The position numbers and the translations under genes were made by a program. Positions 1-20,600 of a stretch of DNA of 64,000 bases are shown here, one piece after another. The notes below the pieces were generated by a model. The model searched no databases, was not told the origin of the DNA, and saw only the letters and a program-made list of their open reading frames with translations. The first letter of the stretch is position 1. Every line of letters starts with the position of its first letter. The stretch is from Trichostrongylus colubriformis (Eukaryota; Nematoda; Chromadorea; Rhabditida; Trichostrongylidae). The DNA lies in the NCBI GenBank assembly GCA_963978905.1, contig OZ022257.1, positions 26,117,274 through 26,181,273 on the forward strand. The letters are read 5' to 3'.

Positions 1-1040
1 ACGCATCGCAAGCTCACAAAAACTTATGTGCTGTTTATGGTGACGAAGCCTTAAAAGATCGGCAGTGCCAAAATTGGTTTGCCTAATTTCGTTCTGGTGG
101 TTTTTCTCTCAAAGATGAGAAACGCTCTGGTCGTCCGGTTGGAGTTGACAACGACTTGATCAAGGCAATACTTGACTTGGATCGTCACAGTACAACAAGT
201 GAGATTGCAGAGAAGCTACAGGTATCACATACATGTTTTGAAAAGCATTTAAAACAACTTGGGTACGTGTCAAAACTGGATATTTAGGATCTTCACGAAC
301 TGAAGGGACCGCATTTAGTGCAGCGCATTAACATCTGCGATTTGCTAAAGAAACGTAGTAAAAATGATCCATTTCGAAAAGAATCATCCCTGGCGATGAA
401 AAATGGGTTGCTTACAATAATGTCCAGCAAAAAAGATCGTGGAGCCGCCCAGGTGAACCAGCTCAAACAAGAGCAAAAGCTGATATTCACCAAAAGAAGG
501 TTTTGTTGTCAGTGTGGTGGGATTACAAAGGAATTGTCTACTTTGAACTCCTACCATCCAACCGAACGATCAATTCTGATGTCTACATTGCACGATTGAC
601 AAATTAAACAATGCAATTCAAGAAAAGCGACTCAAATCATTAAACCGAAAAAGAGTTGTATTCCATCATGACAATGCAAGGCCACACACATCTTTGGCCA
701 CTCGGCAAAAATTATTGGAGCTTGGTTGGAATGTTTTGCCACATCCACCATATAGTCCTGACCTTGCACCATCGGATTACTTTTTGTTTCGATCATTGCA
801 AAATTCTTTGAGTGGTAAAAATTTCAGTAGTGATGATGAGGTCAAATCGTGCCTGACTCAGTTTTTCACTAATAAAAACCAGAAGTTTTATGAACGCGGA
901 ATTATGATGCTACCTGAAAGATGGCAAAAGGTCACTGATAAAAATGGGCAATACATTACAGAGTAAAGTTATTTAGTTCTATGGAAAAAAGGTCTTTGAT
1001 TTTCTAACAAAAATCCGCAATTAATTAGTTGCCAACCTAA
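1..1040 (+). mobile_element. mariner transposon, 3' part, truncated by window edge
   Basis: Remnant of a mariner-family DNA transposon. The right terminal inverted repeat ends at 1040; read on the minus strand it begins TTAGGTTGGCAACTAATTAA. It is followed by TA at 1041-1042, as expected for the TA target duplication. The left end lies outside the window. It sits downstream (minus direction) of exon 7 of the NSUN4-like gene, so it may lie in that gene's last intron. Confidence 0.85.
12..966 (+). pseudogene. mariner transposase, broken
   Basis: Transposase of the mariner D34D type, translated in pieces. N-terminal helix-turn-helix sequence (QNWFA, then SLKDEKRSGRP) is read in frame 3 with in-frame stops near 90 and at 285-287. 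The frame shifts near 384, giving PGDEKW with the first catalytic Asp, and again near 600. The last part is frame 1: HHDNARPH holds the second Asp and SDYFLF the third, with 34 residues between them, ending at the stop at 964-966. Two stops and two frameshifts make it non-functional. Hookworm mariners such as bandit share this motif set (from memory). Confidence 0.85.
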
Positions 1041-1459
1041 TACATCTTGGCTACGACGTTATGAAGGCAAATGTTAATAAAATTGAATAATTATAATTGA
1101 AATGGCTAAGGTATGACATCTCTCATTAAACACAATTTCCAACCGATAGCAGATAAGATCCATGGAAAAGACTCACTGTAACAGTCTATGATATAAAATT
1201 CACTTAATTTCGACGTTTCCACAGAGGATTACCCGCCTCGCAACACTGGTGACGTGACCTCCTGGAACACTGTTCGAAACACTTGCACGTCACACCGTTG
1301 CTTGTGCAGTCTTGATTTCCAAGTACTTTCATTCTAGATTTCTCCAAAGATAAGCTTTTGGTTCTCACAGACTTCAGATGTTCGTCATTCCAAATTTGCT
1401 GGCTTCGCAGTATTAAACGGTATTTTATAAAAGATTGACAAGGTAAATTTGGACCCTAC

Positions 1460-10248
<8,789 letters not shown>

Positions 10249-10508
10249 TTTGAAAGACCTTTAAATAAAATTGAAGTTAGGGAATACACCTTTTTTTACA
10301 GTGTAGTTGATTTTCACCCGAATGACAGAAAATGTGGAAGTCTTAAAATGTTAAGTGTAGCATGGAACTCTGGTAGCACTGAAAAGTTTACATGCGCCGG
10401 TGCTGATGCATGGACATGCGCTCAGACAGAAACACTCTTCCCCATTGGAAGCATTGGAAGAAGGTGAGGCAGCAAGGTCATTTTATTGTACGTCTAAACA
10501 TCTAGCAC

Positions 10509-10718
10509 CTACAATAATCGTAACACAAAACTGCAACATACCTTCGGCTTGAATTTCACAGTCTTGAATCGTAGCTGACATATCTGCAACCTCGGTCTAC
10601 AAACTGGTAAACATCTGTCAAGCATCCTAATAAGTTCAATATCAACAGTATTTACAAATGAGGAAATCATACTAATGCACACATGCCTGATTTCTCTACA
10701 AAGGAGGATTCCTTTCAA
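10509..10718 (-). CDS. Possible exon of an unrecognised gene
   Basis: Open frame on the minus strand encoding REIRHVCISMISSFVNTVD and onwards to RFKTVKFKPK, where a good GTATGT donor follows (complement near 10541-10546). An acceptor CTTTGTAG or GAAAG is possible near 10695-10715. The composition looks coding, but no domain was recognised. It lies upstream of the NSUN4-like start and may pair with 10930-11166. Confidence 0.4.
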   Translation of the reverse strand: MKGILLCREIRHVCISMISSFVNTVDIELIRMLDRCLPVCRPRLQICQLRFKTVKFKPKVCCSFVLRLL

Positions 10719-10929
10719 TCAAGGGTAGTAACACTCTCACACCAAACTTCATTTTTAGAAAAATCACAAATCGTTAAGCGAGTATTTCGCAACACATTTC
10801 AGTTCGACAATCACGAACACAGAAGAGATGATGTATAAAATAAAGCTATTCACGGTTGTGTTACCCATCATCGTAAAATCCGTTGAACGCAATATAGAAA
10901 CTCGCTCTATGAAATTCTATATTTCCTAA

Positions 10930-11166
10930 CTATCCCGTCCTTACTCGCTGTGAAAAGATGTTTCTGATGGAAGCAAAAATCATAGACCGAATCACAATCA
11001 GATCCTGTGAACTCGTACTCAGGGCATGAAAAACTCGCCATCGAAGATTTACGAGAGTAGCAACACACTGATCCATCTCCTGCAAGAGATTAGCAAGTGA
11101 GAAAATATTGAAACGTTTAAGTGATGTGTCGAGATCCACCTCACACGTGAGTGCTACCGACCGCAT
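10930..11166 (-). CDS. Possible first exon of an unrecognised gene
   Basis: Open frame starting MRSVALTCEVDLDTSLKRF just after a TTTTAAAAG acceptor-like site, running through LANLLQEMDQCVATLVNLRW to a GTAAGG donor near 10936. Helical, coding-like composition. The phase does not join directly to 10509-10718, so a small exon may be missing or the two are unrelated. No function is proposed. Confidence 0.4.
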   Translation of the reverse strand: MRSVALTCEVDLDTSLKRFNIFSLANLLQEMDQCVATLVNLRWRVFHALSTSSQDLIVIRSMIFASIRNIFSQRVRTG

Positions 11167-11275
11167 TCTTTTAAAAGAAAGAGGAAGATTTGAAATGACA
11201 TTAAAATTTCCGTCATGATCAACATTCCCTTATTTATCACAAAATGATGGAATCTTAACCAGTGGCATGACTATA

Positions 11276-11821
11276 TCATGGTCTACCAGCGTGCCAAGTC
11301 ATGAAATACCGCCTCCCAATTTCGAAGAATTGGGGCGACTGAAGAAGGAAGATCATCCCGTTCCAGCCTCTCTCTTTTCTGGAAATGATTCCAATGAGGA
11401 CGAAATGTACGGTATTTGGATCGAGTAAGTTCGAAAGAGCGACTGCACGGTGCAGTTGTTCCCATCGGAAGCCGGCAATTTTCTGGCGGGACTGCTTTGC
11501 AAAGCTAATGCGTCGCAGACAGTCGGACGAGTAATGCTTGCTACCCTCTGCAGCGCGCGGATCTCCTTCACCGAGGGCTTTCTTCGCTGAAGTATCAAGG
11601 GCCGTTAGTCGGCACGAGTACGTATCGCGAACCAAGGTGCGGATAGGGGCAAATCGTGGACCAAAAGTCACCATGTACCTGCCCTGCGACGCAGGTGGAA
11701 TCACAGGATGGACTACCTGTCTGCTGTACTGGGCTGATTTATACCCTCTGTATCCATGCAGACGTTTCTTGTGTTTCTTGTGTGTGTGGCCCTTCTGTAT
11801 GATGGAGTTGATACTCTGCAC
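11276..11821 (-). other. Open frame of 181 codons, probably repeat-derived
   Basis: Long frame on the minus strand with no recognised domain (includes HFVLIGIISRKERGW). It abuts the 5' end of the RTE LINE and overlaps other open frames on the same strand, so I read it as part of a dispersed repeat rather than a host gene. Confidence 0.3.
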
Positions 11822-11837
11822 AGTACAGCCAAAACTT

Positions 11838-14650
11838 GCATTCTAACCACTGGAAGGTACACAAGGGGGGGGGGGGCGTTCCGGGATCGCCTCCAACAAA
11901 TAAACCCCAAGACTACTTCGGGATGGCCTGGCTAACTACCGGAGTATACCAAGCCCTCACGACAGAGCCTGGCAGGCCACTAGCCAGAACAGCGATGAAT
12001 ATGGGCCTCATTCCGCTGAACCTGAGGGAGCCCCCCATACGGCAGCGTTGGGTTAGGAGTACTCGGGAGATGCGGCTTAAATCTATAACAGGCTGCCTAA
12101 ATCGAGAAGGAATAAGATGGCGATCTGTACTTCCAATGCACGAATCCTTGCATCGGAAGCGAGTATCGAAGATCTGATGATGCAAGCCAAGAAAATCAAG
12201 TACGACGTCATCGGACTGACCGAAACAAGGAGGCATCGCGCGTTACACGCCGTTTACGAGACTGGTGAAGTATTGTTTCTTGGAAAAAGCGGCAGGAGAG
12301 GCGTTGGCGGTGTGGGCGTTTTCGTCAATACGCATTTGGCCATGAACATCGATTAGTACAATCTGACAACCCGAACCGAACGATTGAAGAGATGTGTTCA
12401 ATCCCGACTTTGACAATCTTCGTCGCCTCGCACCAGCATCAAGCTATGACGAGGACGAGCTCGAAGCATTTTATGTGAAATAGAGGAAGTTCTATAAGGG
12501 ACACCATAGCTTCTTCAAGATCATCGTCGGCAGTTTCAACGCCAAGATCGGCCCTAGAAGAATGGATAATCAATTTTACATCGGAACTCACGGATCGCAA
12601 TGGAATGAGCAGGGTGAAAGGCCGTCTGAGTTTACTATGTCGATCAACTTCATCCATGGTAACTCACAGTTCCAGATGCCCTCGCATCTATGACGGACTT
12701 AGGAGTCACCCGGTGGACAATACAATGAGATCGATCACGTGATCTTCAATCGAAGGTTTTGCCCGATTGACGTCGCGGTTGTCCCAAAGTTCTATTTGTG
12801 ATCAGACCATCAACTCGTCCGCACAAAATTTTTCTTTTCGACACGTGGAGAGAGAGCCGTAAAATTCAAGCAGCGAAGACCTAAGGCAGTCATCAACTGC
12901 GAACACTTAATTTTTTCGTTGGTGTGTCGGAGGATTCCGTCATCAAACATCGACGATGAGTACGATCGGCTCGTTGAACATCTTCACGATAATGCCAGGA
13001 GGGCAGAGAGCTGAAAAGTCTTTGAGAGGCGTCTCTCTTCGGCAACATTTGAGCTTACGCCAACGTCGAGCCGAGCCGCACCAGCGGCAGGCGATTATGG
13101 GTCGTCCGAACTTGCGAAGCAATGCTGAGAGGCGACAAAAAAAAAGATCTCAAAGAGAGAAGAGCAGCAGGGCTGGCTGAAGCAGCAGAGGCGGGGGGGG
13201 GCATCCGTAATGCCCGCCGAAATTTCACCAGTCGTAGGACAAGAATTGGCCAAAAATTGGCCTTGCGAAGTCCAACACACCAAATCGTCGGTGAAGAATG
13301 GTACAACACCGGCCCCGACATATTAGAACGGAACATCTCAAGAATCTCCTACCAGTTATCGTCAAAACTCTGGCCTGACTCTTCACACGCCACCTGTCGG
13401 AATGCAAGGTACGCCTCTGGTGGAATACCGGCAAAGCTGTGTTGCTGTATAAGAAGGGAGACCCTTACGACATTGATAATTATCGTCCAATCCAGCATTC
13501 AGTGCAATCGATCCATTCAGGTCACTAAGCTCACTGAAGAGTCGCGAGAGTACAAGATGCCGCTATGTCTCACACTCATCGATTTGAAGAAAGCCTTCGA
13601 CTCTGTTGAGACTGAAATGGTTATAAAAGCCCTGGCGAACCAGCGTGCACTCAGTACATAAGAGCACTTCACGAGCTCCACAGCAACTTCACGACCAGGA
13701 TCTCGCTTTTCTACAAGGAAGTCACGATCGACGTGAAGACAGGAATTCGACAAGACGATACCACTCGAACTTTTCAGCGCCGCTCTTGTGAACGTCATGC
13801 GTCAGTTGGAATGGGAAGGAATGGAAGCGAAGGTCGATGGCCGGCATCTACACCACATCCACTTCGTAGACGACATTACGCTCATAACATCGACAATCCA
13901 GCAAGCGGAGCGAATGCTACTGCGAGTGTGGAAAAATCAGTCTACAGCTTCACCTGACGAAGACGATGTTCATGAGGAACGGACTGTTACCCGATACCCT
14001 ATTCACGCTCACCGGAAAGCTCGCCGAATTCTTGGGCTGTAGTTAGGTCGGGAAGTCAGTATGATTAACGACTAAGCATCAGAGCTGAGCAGGGGAATGG
14101 CGGCTTGCAAAGCCTTATAGACCGTCTAGGGAGTAGTGAAGAAGACAAAGAACATCCGGCTCCGCGCCCATCTCTTCGATTCCGCTGTCCTTCCTGCCCT
14201 AACACACGCCTCGGAGACTTGGACTCTACGCAAGCAGGAGGAGCATGCGGTCGACGCCATCTAACGCGCCATCGAAAGGATGATCTTCGTAGTATCCCGA
14301 TAGGCGCAAGTGCAGAGCGGAATCCGGAGTTTCGAACTCCGTCGACGCTCGAAAATCAGGGACGCAGCGGGCCGAACACGTCATGCGGTATGGCGATGAC
14401 CGTCGGACCAGACCAAATACCGACTAGTTCCCTCAGGACGTCAAACGAACACCTGGACGAACACCTACCCGGTGATCAGACACCTTCACGAAGGCTATGC
14501 GCGAAGAAAATGTGATGCTGCGCGTCTCTGGGTCCACAGAGGTTCATTGGACTACTTCGGCTCGCTACAGGGATGAATAGAGACGTTGCTGGCGCCCGCT
14601 CGAGATTCCCGATGAGCAACGGGACGACAGAGGACAGGTGACCCTTTGCA
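11838..14650 (+). mobile_element. RTE-clade LINE, decayed copy
   Basis: Non-LTR retrotransposon of the RTE type common in hookworms. The 5' part begins near 11838; the endonuclease starts at 12117 and reverse-transcriptase sequence runs to about 14550. Many stops and frameshifts. The exact 3' end is not clear. No target duplication was identified. Confidence 0.75.
12117..14515 (+). pseudogene. RTE endonuclease / reverse transcriptase, broken
   Basis: Motifs in order, in shifting frames: YDVIGLTETRR (endonuclease, about 12207), IVGSFNAKIGPR (about 12520), NEIDHVIFNRRF (about 12724), ERRAAGLAEAAEAGGG (about 13155), YKMPLCLTLIDLKKAFDSVE (RT motif A, about 13550), HHIHFVDDITLI (RT motif C, with FADD changed to FVDD, about 13850), and the C-terminal KKTKNIRLRAHLFDS region (about 14140). 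At least several frame changes and stops. Not functional. Confidence 0.75.
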
Positions 14651-15280
14651 GCTAAAAAGTGTAAGTTAGCTGCCAGTGAGAAGTGGCTGAAGAAGTTTGA
14701 AATAATGCATGCTGCTAGATTTCCAACAGCTACAACGCACAATTTTCTCACATGCAGATCACAGTCGAACCAATTTTATGTTGTTTCCACAGGACCGGTC
14801 CTGTCGCCGTACGATAAATAACTTTCCCAATATCAGCTTCATTCCCAAGTGGCGACGCCCTTTCGGGAGAGTTAAAAAACGAAGGAAATTTCGCTCGAGA
14901 TTTCTACTTTATGCAGCATACACTTCGAACCGCTTTTAATTTTGAGTGGATGCGGAACTTACTGTATGCGATGAATAGGCCTTCGTCTCTCGCCATTGCT
15001 TTCATCACCCGACCGCGATTAGTTTGTAAACGACAGACGAACGATCTGGAAGAGAATTTTTGAGGGTTGAGCTTGCGCCATGTGAAATAGCCCATTACAT
15101 TCTAACCAGTCGGATAGCCCAGCTGTCGCCAGGCGCTCCTCTTTCTCAGGAGGGCTTGACTAAGCCGGGCTCCTCTGAAATTTCATTTTTTCTATGGATG
15201 CGTTTTATACACTTTTGACATACGTCAGCGATTATCTGATACGAGTACTGTAACTGAGCGCTAGACCAATCCCTACTATA

Positions 15281-16021
15281 CAGGGGGTGCCAAAAAAAGT
15301 AATTTTGTCTCGTCCACTTTCACCCCACTTTAGTCGAATTACAGCAACTTCTGTTGAGGTATTTTCATCCCCAGATTCAAGAGCAGACCTCACTCTATTA
15401 ATATACTCCGTGGCAGCCTTCTGCACGAGCAGGAACGGGAGCGAGGAAATAGTGATCAAGATGTGTCACCTCAACTGGGCAAAATCCGAAATTTCGCCGC
15501 CCTCGTTCACAACCTTGCTGAGGTCTGTTCACTCTGGGTACCTAAGGGGATTCATACTGGGTGGTGTTCTTTAATATTCCGTTTTCTTCGGGTTCCCAAC
15601 GCGCTTCGTTTCCAAGAGCCAAAACGTGCCCTTACCACTGAAACCCCTCCGGAGGCGGATTTGGGCATGAAAATGATACTTCGGATCATAGCAGCCTTGT
15701 CCAAGCAGCAGGGGCTCTGTGGCTTCCATGAACCGAAGGCCCAATCCTCAGGAAGCTTCCCACAAAAGACCTACCATGGAACCCGGCTCCACTGTTTTAA
15801 CGGACCTTGATACCGTGGGTGCTCCGAAGCCCGATTGCGCCGCTTGAAGGTTCTATATTTTTATGAAAATGAAAGGAGTGAGTCTCAGCTTGTTCCTGCT
15901 TCTAGAGGAACATTTCGGGAATATTTTGCCCCAATACTTTCATTTCTTCCGTTTCCCTATGTTTTGTATAATTGGGAGATGTGAGCCGAGGGCAAAATTA
16001 CTTTTTTTTTGGCACCCCCTG
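15281..16021. mobile_element. Tc1/mariner-type non-autonomous element
   Basis: 741 bp. The left end CAGGGGGTGCCAAAAAAAGT and right end (complement of ACTTTTTTTTTTGGCACCCC) form about 28-bp inverted repeats, flanked by TA on both sides (15279-15280 and 16022-16023). No transposase motif is visible inside. Inserted into the AT-rich 5' terminus of the Helitron-like element. Confidence 0.8.
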
Positions 16022-16059
16022 TATATAAAACGCTTCGTCTGTCTGTCCGTCCCTCCGTC

Positions 16060-17280
16060 CCTTTGGACGTCTGTCACAAAATTCATATCTCGCGTCGCAG
16101 TAGAGCTGGGACTTTGAATTTTTAAAGTGATATAGGGGGTGGTAAGGGAACGTCAGTGGTGAGGGAACGGAAGTGATAGCGACTGATAAGGGCTGATAAG
16201 GAGCCTCCAAAGGTGAATGGCGGGAAAATGATATCTCGCGTCGCAGCAAAGCTGGGACTCTGGATTTTCAAAGTGATATAAGGGGTGGTAAGGTAGCATC
16301 AGCGGTGAGGGAAGGAAGTGATAGCAACTGATAAGGGTGATAAGGAGCCTCCAAAGGTGAATGGCGGGAAACTGACTCGCGTCGCAGCAAAGCTGGGACT
16401 CTGGATTTCTAAAGTGATATAAGGGGTGGTAAGGGAACATCAGCGGTGGGCGAGCGGAAGTGATAGCGACTGATAAGGGTGATAAGGAGACTCCAAAGGT
16501 GGATGGCGGGAAACTGATATCTCGCGTCGCAGCAAAGCTGGGACTCTGGATTTCTAAAGTGATATAAGGGGTGGTAAGGGAACATCAGCGGTGGGCGAGC
16601 GGAAGTGATAGCGACTGATAAGGGTGATAAGGAGCCTCCAAAGGTGAATGGCGGGAAAATGATATCTCGCGTCACAGCAAAGCTGGGACTCTGGATTTTC
16701 AAAGTGATATAAGGGGTGGTAAGGTAGCATCAGCGGTGAGGGAACGGAAGTGATAGCGACTGATAAGGGTGATAAGGAGACTCCAAAGGTGGATGGCGGG
16801 AAACTGATATCTCGCGTCGCAGCAAAGCTGGGACTCTGGATTTCTAAAGTGATATAAGGGGTGGTAAGGGAACATCAGCGGTGGGCGAGCGGAAGTGATA
16901 GCGACTGATAAGGGTGATAAGGAGCCTCCAAAGGTGGATGGCGGGAAACTGATATCTCGCGTCGCAGCAAAGCTGGGACTCTGGATTTCTAAAGTGATAT
17001 AAGGGGTGGTAAGGTAGCATCAGCGGTGAGGGAACGGAAGTGATAGCAACTGATAAGGGTGATAAGGAGCCTCCAAAGGTGAATGGCGGGAAACTGACTC
17101 GCGTCGCAGCAAAGCTGGGACTCTGGATTTCTAAAGTGATATAAGGGGTGGTAAGGGAACATCAGCGGTGGGCGAGCGGAAGTGATAGCGACTGATAAGG
17201 GCTGATATGGAGCCTCCAAAGGTGAATGGCGAGAAATTGACATCTCGCGTCGCCGCAAAGCTGGGACTCTCAATTCCTAA
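16060..17280. repeat. Minisatellite, about 8 units of 143-146 bp
   Basis: The core AGGTGAATGGCGGG (or GGATGGCGGG) recurs at about 16211, 16354, 16497, 16642, 16787, 16932, 17077 and 17220. Units are related to those at 4850-5970 but in reverse orientation. Units differ in phase-specific ways (GTAGCATC vs GGAACATC; GTGAATGG vs GTGGATGG), suggesting local duplication of blocks. Confidence 0.95.
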
Positions 17281-17521
17281 AGTGGTATAAGGACAAGATT
17301 GACGGGAGGAATTTTGTTTCCCTTTTCCGTTTTTGCGAATTCCCCATTTCTGAAACCGTTCGAGTGATGGGTTATGAGTACTTTCGGTTCATGGGAAAGA
17401 AGCATTTCCGATCAACCTACTTACGCCCATGGTGTTACGCGCACGGTAGTGTGCGCCAGCCAACTGGCCTATTACAACTCGTTTCACCATAATGATGAAT
17501 TAGGAAAAAGACCCACTTCAC

Positions 17522-17635
17522 CTTCGTGTCGTAAACAGATACCATGCCACAGTCGTCTCCGATGTAGACGATATGGTCAGCTTCATGATCTATACATACG
17601 GCCGTCGGTACATTGTCAGTAGTTATCGTTGACAG
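17522..17635 (-). CDS. PAAF1-like exon 7
   Basis: Acceptor CGCTGTAG above 17635, donor GTGAAG at 17516-17521, phase 0 at both ends. Encodes LSTITTDNVPTAVCIDHEAD then HIVYIGDDCGMVSVYDTK, aligning in length with the blade after exon 6 in human PAAF1. Confidence 0.72.
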
Positions 17636-20600
17636 CTACAGCGGAAGGAAGGTGAAAAATCATCGAAATCAGTAAACAAGAACATTCAAAAACAGTGACG
17701 GAAAAGTACTGCACAGTACTGATTTATAGACGTTTGTCGTGTGTCCGTTCACTGAGCATTTTTGAGAAGCAGGAAAGTAAAGCATGCACAGGCCTTTGAT
17801 TCCCCAAAAAAGGACATAGAGAAGTAAAGTCAGTTTCGTATTTGCATTTCTGTACTTTCTAATTCCCCTTTCGCTGTCCATATTCCAAGCATGCGCGAAG
17901 TCCGCACATACGCTTAGCTCGAGCGGTGCAAGAGGGTGAAGGCCGCTAGTTTGGAAAGTGAAAGTATACGGTGAGTATACAGATATGAAGTGGTCCGAAG
18001 AGATCTCAGCGTGTTACTACCTTTGTACATTCATTGCTGCTTAAGAACTCACCTCCCGCGTCTAAGTAGTACATCCTGATGAGAATTTTTTTTGCGCTAT
18101 CTGATGGTATAATTGCCGTTCCACCATTGCCTGATAAACCCTTTTCCTGAACTTTTTGAAGCATGTCAAAAGAGCAACTTGGGACGATATATTTCTTCAA
18201 CTACAAGTTGGGTCCAATCCGAAGCCTAGACAGCTCGACAAATTAACCAGGTGTGACCAGAAAAAGTCCTCCGGGGATTTCGTGGATTCTCGACCACCCA
18301 GTTTATTTTTTGATGAGAGTTATCGCTGATGTCACATTGGCAAAAGTGTGCTGATTCGACGGTGCTTATTTCATTTAAATCCGATAAGTAACAAGAAATT
18401 TATGATCGTCCAAAGTGAAACCCACTAAAAACGAGAACTTTCCGGACAACCTGATAATCAGATGGCAAGTGTAGGTCACTTCGCACCTTAGCTGGCACCT
18501 TCGAGCCCTGTCTGTGGGGTGAACCTATTGCTTGCATCGATAGTTGACCTTGAAAAAAAGCAAATGCAAAAAATAATGCACATGTAAAAGGGAATAGGTG
18601 AAAGCGTATAAATAAAAAAATTCATCCGTAGTTTGCAGGAACACTTCAATGATACGAGCCCAACTCTCAAGTTAATAATGAGAGACCTATAATCTCACCA
18701 GGCATGTGTGGCTAGAAAAATATTCTTTGTCCATACTAGATATGAAACGCTTCGTCTGTCTATTTATACGTCCATCCGTCCTTTTGTCCGTCCCTCCGTC
18801 CGTCACAAAATTAGATATTATATGAAAAACGAACCGTCGAGATGGGGACAAGAGGTATGGGTAGACATGAGACAAGAAGTGAAGACCACTCATGGACCAA
18901 GTTGCCCTCGATGGGCTGGACGTGCACTGAAATGTTCCGTTTACAGACCGAAATCGTTAACTGAGATCGGATACGCCTCAAACGAGGAGGGAAAATGGAG
19001 TAAGGTCAGAAATTAGTTTGTGAAAGTCATGAAAGAGGCTTAGGCACCGTGGCCCGAGCATTTGTGGTGGTGGACGGAGCTTGGACGTTACATGTAAAAC
19101 GAACAGATGGGGACTAGTTTGGGATGGGTGGGGCATGGGAGAAGAAGAAAAGAGCATACATGAGCCAAATCGAGCTCCGTACACGGTGAGCGAAGCGTGC
19201 AGTGTCAAATCGGAGCTAAAATACCACTAGACTACCTCATCTCCTCGGAAGGAGAAGATCACATTAGTGCTAGTGAGGGGACAATAGCTAGCTATGAAAC
19301 GGGAGTCGATGATGTGAGAAATTAGATTCAGTGATGATGCTGACAATGAGACCACATACTGCCATGGCGCCATAGTAAGATGCGAGAGGGAAAGCCCATA
19401 ACCTGGAAACATGGGTGGAGCGACATGAGAAGTGGTGAAGTACAGGGTGCGGCAAAAGTTCTGGCAAAATTTTCGGCAAAATCTCCATAAGAAATGAGGC
19501 CTTCAATCCCGCCATGATCTGTGCCACTACTTACTGCAAGTCTTCCTCTATACATTCCACGAATTGGCCGTTCTTAAACATGCCATTTTACAGAATGGTG
19601 ACAAACAAAAACCAAGGACCCTCTATCCTGGACCTCCATCCGGCTGGATGCACTGCAAAGACCATCTCCAAGCAGCTCGAGATTCCCTTAAGAACCGTGT
19701 ACAACAACGTCAACAGGTACAAGGCGACAGGAACTATGGAGGACAAGCCTAGTAGTGGAAGACCGAAGAGTGCAACGACAAAGGAGATCGTGAAAATCAT
19801 TCGGGAGAAAATCCGCCACCACCCTCGCAGGTCTGAGAGAAAAATGGCTCTTGAGGTGGGTATTTCTGCTCGATCTGTTGGAAGGATTGTCACCGGCCAC
19901 CTTCGACGCTCTTATAATATCGGAAAACCTCACATGCTAACTAAGCGTATAAAGAAAACTAGGCTCGAAAGATGTAAGGAGCTTTTGAAGCGATTTTCGC
20001 GGGTACGGCACCTCGACATCCTTTTCACTAACAAATGTCTGTTTTCAACAGATCAAATCCTGAACACCCAAAACGATAGGATGACAGCGAGAAGCCCTGC
20101 AGAAGCCAGTCAACATGGAGGGGTCGCTCAGCGATCTGGACACCCCGAGTCGTTGATGATTTTTGGGGCAATCACATCGGACGGCAAGATGCCCCTAATT
20201 TTCTTGGAGAAAGGGGCCAAACTTGATAGCGAGACCTACTTAGAAGGCGTATTGGAGAAGGAGGTACTCCCGTGGGCAAAATTCCATTTCGGCAACCGAA
20301 CATGGACTTATCAACAGGGCTCAGATCCAGCAGATAGGTCCAAGGTGGTACGGGACTGGTGCGCAACGCACTTGCCCGACTTCATATCGTCAAACGATTG
20401 GCCCCCAAACAGTCCCGACCTAAATCTATTGGACTACTCCGTGTGGTCATTTCTTGAGAGGAAAGCCTGCTCTACTCAGCATAGAAATTTGGATGCACTA
20501 CATGCAACCATTGTTGCAGCATGGGAGGATTTGGACGAAGTCTACCTCCGTGCCGTCGTCGATGCGTTGCCTAGGAGACTTTCAGCCTGTATTCGCGCAA

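Larger units (their letters stand above)
15270..17465 (+). mobile_element. Helitron-like element with minisatellite, interrupted at its 5' end
   Basis: The 5' end TCCCTACTATA (15270-15280) and its continuation TATATAAAACGCTTCG (from 16022) are separated by a TA-flanked transposon (15281-16021). The body is a 143-145-bp minisatellite. The 3' end has the hairpin GCGCACGGTAGTGTGCGC and finishes CCAGCCAACTGG near 17465, though the next base is C rather than the expected T. No protein gene, so non-autonomous. Confidence 0.65.

Noticed and set aside
16153..17273. Several 90-100 codon frames on the minus strand
   Set aside because: They repeat with the 145-bp minisatellite period and carry no protein motif.
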